From an uncultured Anaerotignum sp. (GTDB lineage Bacteria > Bacillota > Clostridia > Lachnospirales > Anaerotignaceae): 30,553 bases of DNA. Within the stretch, counting starts at the first letter, position 1, and each line of letters begins with the position of its first letter. The translations under genes were made by a program, and so were the position numbers. Where the stretch lies: assembly GCA_910578425.1 (NCBI GenBank), contig CAJTQX010000033.1, forward strand, positions 1 through 30,553. Reading direction: 5' to 3'. This document shows, piece after piece, positions 27,525 to 30,553 of this stretch. The notes under the pieces were generated by a model. The model was not told where the DNA came from and did no database searches. It saw only the letters and a list, made by a program, of their open reading frames with translations.

Positions 27525-28838
27525 TTATTTCAGGTTGAAAAATGCATTCAGGCCCAGGTATTCCGCCGTATCCTCCAGTTCTTCCTCAATACGCAGCAGC
27601 TGGTTATACTTCGCAACGCGGTCTGTTCTTGCAGGCGCGCCCGTCTTAATCTGACCTGCATTCACAGCTACAACGATATCCGCAATCGTTACGTCCTCGG
27701 TTTCGCCGCTTCTATGGGAAACAACCGCTGTCATTTTATTGCGGTTTGCCAGTTGAATTGCATTGAATGTTTCTGTCAGCGTACCAATCTGGTTTACCTT
27801 GATCAAAATCGCATTGCCTGCTTTCAGGTCAATGCCCTTTTGCAGCCTTGTTGTATTTGTTACAAACAGGTCGTCGCCAACCAGCTGCACTTTATCGCCC
27901 AGTTCCTTTGTCAGCAGCTGCCAGCCGTCCCAGTCTTCCTCAGCAAGGCCGTCCTCAATAGAAATGATGGGGTATTTCGCCACAAGGGCCTTCCAGAATT
28001 CAACCATTTCTTCGGACGTGCGCACGATTTCCCTGCCAGCCATTTCGCTTTCGCCGGGGAAGTGGTATTTTCCGTCCTTTTCATCGTAAAGCTCTGTTGC
28101 CGCAGGGTCAAGCGCGATTTTGATATCCTCGCCCCATTTGTAGCCAGCCGCCGTAACAGCCTCCTGAATCAGGTCGATTACCGCGTCTGCTGTCGGCAGG
28201 TCAGGCGCGAAGCCGCCCTCATCGCCAACTGCTGTGGAAAGCCCTTTATCTTTCAGGACTTTTTTCAGCCTGTGGTAAATCTCCGCGCACATTCTCAACG
28301 CTTCCTTGAAAGAAGCCGCGCCGACAGGCATAATCATAAACTCCTGCACGTCAACCGTATTATCTGCATGTTTGCCGCCGTTCATAATGTTCATCATAGG
28401 CACAGGCATCGTTTTTGCATTAAAGCCGCCTAGATACTGGTACAAAGGCATATCCACAGCCTCTGCCGCAGCCTTTGCCACCGCCATGGAAACGCCCAGA
28501 ATCGCATTTGCACCCAGCTTTGCCTTGTTCGGCGTGCCGTCCAGCGCGATCATAGCCTGGTCGACTGCAACCTGGTCCAGCGCGTTCATGCCGATGATTT
28601 CGTCTGCAATAATATTATTTACATTATCCACAGCATTCTGCACGCCTACACCGTTGTAGCGTTCGCCGCCATCGCGCAGTTCCACAGCTTCAAACGCACC
28701 CGTAGACGCACCGCTCGGCACTGCCGCGCGTCCAACAATGCTTTCATCTACAACAACCTCGACCTCGACCGTCGGATTCCCTCTGGAATCCAAAATTTCT
28801 CTTGCATAAACATCCGTAATTTCATAATAGCCTTTCAT
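27525..28838 (-). CDS. eno: Enolase (phosphopyruvate hydratase)
   Basis: Enolase converts 2-phosphoglycerate to phosphoenolpyruvate, the ninth step of glycolysis. The 437 residues start at ATG 28838 after GAGGAGG. Signature residues are intact: SRGNPTVEVEV (18-28), catalytic Glu207 in GDEGGFAP and Lys347 in ILIKVNQIG, metal ligands Asp244, Glu295 and Asp322, and SHRSGETED (374-382). It directly follows gpmI, whose product is its substrate; about 70 bases separate them, holding a hairpin-forming repeat. A strong terminator follows. Confidence 0.98.
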   Translation of the reverse strand: MKGYYEITDVYAREILDSRGNPTVEVEVVVDESIVGRAAVPSGASTGAFEAVELRDGGERYNGVGVQNAVDNVNNIIADEIIGMNALDQVAVDQAMIALDGTPNKAKLGANAILGVSMAVAKAAAEAVDMPLYQYLGGFNAKTMPVPMMNIMNGGKHADNTVDVQEFMIMPVGAASFKEALRMCAEIYHRLKKVLKDKGLSTAVGDEGGFAPDLPTADAVIDLIQEAVTAAGYKWGEDIKIALDPAATELYDEKDGKYHFPGESEMAGREIVRTSEEMVEFWKALVAKYPIISIEDGLAEEDWDGWQLLTKELGDKVQLVGDDLFVTNTTRLQKGIDLKAGNAILIKVNQIGTLTETFNAIQLANRNKMTAVVSHRSGETEDVTIADIVVAVNAGQIKTGAPARTDRVAKYNQLLRIEEELEDTAEYLGLNAFFNLK

Positions 28839-28864
28839 GTCCTGTTCCTCCTCTTAAAATAGTA

Positions 28865-28905
28865 CCTTTGCCTGACAAAGAGTGTATCCCCCTGTCAGAC
28901 GAAGG
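28865..28905 (-). repeat. Short palindromic repeat, copy 3, in the gpmI-eno gap
   Basis: CCTTTGCCTGACA (28865-28877) and TGTCAGACGAAGG (28893-28905) form a 13-bp stem with two mismatches (one a possible G-U pair). The minus strand matches the repeat at 24269-24310 at about 34 of 42 positions. It fills most of the gap between two glycolytic genes, so it would fold within their shared mRNA. Confidence 0.7.
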
Positions 28906-28906
28906 T

Positions 28907-30454
28907 TCATTTACTTTGCAATAAGCTTTCGCCTGTCATCTCTTCCGGCTTCGGCAAGCCCATCATTTCCAGCAGCGTTGGCGCAATATCTGCCAGCTTG
29001 CCTCCGTCCCGCAGCGCAATGCCATCGCCTGCGTTCACCAATATAAACGGCACAGGGTTCGTGGTATGCGCCGTAAACGGCTCGCCGCTTTCGTAATCGA
29101 CCATCTGGTCACTGTTGCCATGATCTGCGCAGATAAACATCTGCCCGCCAACCTCCAGCAACGCCTTCATCACCCTGCCGATGCAGGCGTCGACCGCCTC
29201 GACCGCCTTCACAGCGGCCTCCATGATGCCGGTATGACCGACCATATCAGAGTTAGCGTAGTTTACAATAATCAAGTCATATTCCTTCGACAAAAGCGCG
29301 CGTACAAGCCCATCTGTCACACCGACCGCGCTCATCTCCGGCTGCAAATCATACGTCGCCACCTTCGGCGAAGGCACAAGCCATCTGTCCTCGTTCGGAT
29401 TCGGCTCCTCCACGCCGCCGTTGAAAAAAAACGTTACATGAGCATATTTCTCCGTTTCCGCTGTACGGAGCTGTTTCAGCCCAAGGGAGGAAATATATTC
29501 CCCAAGCGTATTTGTCAGCCGCTGAGGCTTGAAGGCAACCGTTTTATTGGGTATCGTCACATCATATTCCGTGAAGCAAATCATCTTCAAGTCCTGTACA
29601 GCCTTTTCCCGTACAAAACCATCAAAATCCGGATCGCAAAGGCTCCTCGTAATTTCCCTTGCCCTGTCCGGACGGAAATTGAAGCAGACAACAGCGTCAT
29701 GGTCATTAACTTTGCCCAACGCTATGCCATCTTCGCCTACAATTACGGTTGGCAGTACAAATTCATCTGTCACGCCTTTTTCGTAAGATGCGCGGACTGC
29801 GCTGACAGCATCCGTTGCCGTTGTCCCGCGTCCCAGCGTCATGGCGTTATACGCCTCCTGCACGCGTTCCCAGCGTTTGTCGCGATCCATGGCGTAATAC
29901 CGTCCCGCAACCGTTGCGATTTTCCCAACGCCAATTTCGCGGAGCTTTTCCTCGAGCTGTGCCGTATAATCCGCGCCGGAGGAAGGCGGTGTATCCCTGC
30001 CGTCCAGAAACACGTGGACAAAAACCTTTTCCAGCCCCGCGCGTTTCGCCAGCCGCAGAAGGGCATACAGATGTGTATTATGGCTGTGTACGCCGCCATC
30101 AGAAAGCAGCCCGCAGAAATGCAGTGCGGAGTTATTTTTCCGGCAATGCTCCACAGCCGCCAGAAGCTCAGGGTTTTCGTAAAAATCCCCGTCCTCGATG
30201 GCTTTTGTGATGCGGGTCAGTTCCTGGTAAACGATTCGGCCCGCGCCGATATTCAGGTGGCCGACCTCGGAATTGCCCATCTGGCCCTCCGGCAGGCCGA
30301 CAGCGCGGCCGCTGGCGTAGCCTTTTACGCTGGGGTATTTTTTCAGTATCCCGTCCAGCACAGGGGTATCTGCCTGTTTGATGGCGTTGCCTTCCGTTTT
30401 ATCATTGATGCCGAAGCCGTCCAATATCATCAAAACTGTCGTTTTCTTTTCCAT
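28907..30454 (-). CDS. gpmI: 2,3-bisphosphoglycerate-independent phosphoglycerate mutase
   Basis: GpmI interconverts 3- and 2-phosphoglycerate through a phosphoserine, using two metal ions, usually Mn2+. The 515 residues start at ATG 30454 after AAGGAGG. Visible are Asp12 in MILDGFG, the nucleophile Ser62 in MGNSEVGH, SDGGVHSH (118-125), DGRDTPPSS, GRYYAMDRDKRWER, FNFRPDRAREITR and the metal-binding ADHGNSDQM and AHTTNPVPF near the end. It is followed by eno, giving consecutive steps of glycolysis. The upstream pgk and tpi genes, if present, lie outside the window. Repeat copy D ends about 18 bases before the start. Confidence 0.98.
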   Translation of the reverse strand: MEKKTTVLMILDGFGINDKTEGNAIKQADTPVLDGILKKYPSVKGYASGRAVGLPEGQMGNSEVGHLNIGAGRIVYQELTRITKAIEDGDFYENPELLAAVEHCRKNNSALHFCGLLSDGGVHSHNTHLYALLRLAKRAGLEKVFVHVFLDGRDTPPSSGADYTAQLEEKLREIGVGKIATVAGRYYAMDRDKRWERVQEAYNAMTLGRGTTATDAVSAVRASYEKGVTDEFVLPTVIVGEDGIALGKVNDHDAVVCFNFRPDRAREITRSLCDPDFDGFVREKAVQDLKMICFTEYDVTIPNKTVAFKPQRLTNTLGEYISSLGLKQLRTAETEKYAHVTFFFNGGVEEPNPNEDRWLVPSPKVATYDLQPEMSAVGVTDGLVRALLSKEYDLIIVNYANSDMVGHTGIMEAAVKAVEAVDACIGRVMKALLEVGGQMFICADHGNSDQMVDYESGEPFTAHTTNPVPFILVNAGDGIALRDGGKLADIAPTLLEMMGLPKPEEMTGESLLQSK

Positions 30455-30472
30455 TTCTGGCCTCCTTGATTC

Positions 30473-30553
30473 TTGGGGACTCCGTCCCCAAACCCCTGCC
30501 CGCTTTCTTTCGGAGAAAGCGGGGCAAAGAACTTTATTGTGGAAAACTGCGTT
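30473..30553 (+). repeat. Multi-hairpin intergenic repeat, copy D (upstream of gpmI, cut by window end)
   Basis: Hairpin 1 is TTGGGGAC-TCC-GTCCCCAA (30473-30491). Hairpin 2 is CCCGCTTTC/GAAAGCGGG (30499-30523). The tail AACTTTATTG follows, then GGAAAACTGCGTT, the left arm of hairpin 3, which ends at the window edge. The tail and hairpin 3 agree closely with copy A. Confidence 0.8.

Noticed and set aside
29066..30469. Plus-strand open frame of 467 codons
   Set aside because: Antisense to gpmI, which is complete with all catalytic motifs; no ribosome site and no recognisable domain.

Overview
The window looks like a stretch of chromosome from an endospore-forming, low-to-mid GC Gram-positive bacterium of the class Clostridia, possibly Lachnospirales-like. 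The evidence is an alpha/beta-type small acid-soluble spore protein, YunB, a SpoVB/YtgP-type flippase, WhiA, the HPr-kinase/MurB/RapZ/WhiA/HPr cluster, a def-fmt-zinc peptidase cluster, strong AGGAGG ribosome binding sites and use of TTG as a start codon (whiA). The genus cannot be fixed from this sequence. No rRNA, tRNA, CRISPR array, prophage or complete insertion sequence was seen. Most content is conserved core genome, 29 protein-coding genes in all, mostly on the minus strand.

Layout. 1-268 (minus): the first 89 codons of a Tyr/Arg/Glu-rich repeat protein that runs off the left edge. 562-3433 (plus): a small helix-turn-helix-like protein, an HtrA-type membrane-anchored serine protease and a PhzF-family enzyme. 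3507-5478 (minus): an AT-rich leucine-rich-repeat gene, then a MarR regulator, a 27-residue mini-ORF and RidA. 5582-8162 (minus): an iron alcohol dehydrogenase and an aldehyde dehydrogenase whose reading frames overlap. 8393-15155 (minus): uvrC, an anchored hypothetical protein, hprK, murB, rapZ, whiA and a Crh-like HPr; this couples carbon-status signalling, cell-wall precursor synthesis and DNA repair, and yvcK, usually found between rapZ and whiA, is absent here. 15357-22625 (minus): a lipid flippase, typA, a cold-shock protein and a class A penicillin-binding protein. 22823-24175 (plus): yunB and an unrecognised acidic protein. 24245-24698: a MITE-like element with terminal inverted repeats. 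24697-30454 (minus): def-fmt-zinc peptidase, a spore protein gene with a sigma-G-like promoter, and the glycolytic pair gpmI-eno.

Signals not explained by the genes. Five copies of a multi-hairpin intergenic repeat occur. Four lie just upstream of minus-strand genes (rapZ, uvrC, the flippase, gpmI), always in the same orientation relative to the gene, with stem arms that differ in sequence but keep pairing. Another palindromic repeat is shared by the MITE-like element and the gpmI-eno gap. A matching 12-bp palindrome lies at the marR start site and in front of ridA, suggesting an autoregulated MarR circuit. Further items are a 9-bp inverted repeat over the phzF -35 box, an 8-bp inverted repeat enclosing the csp promoter, and an 89-bp-offset duplication of the 3' end of the penicillin-binding protein gene. 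No wholly new enzymatic system was found; the repeat family and the MarR/mini-ORF/RidA circuit are the most promising leads.
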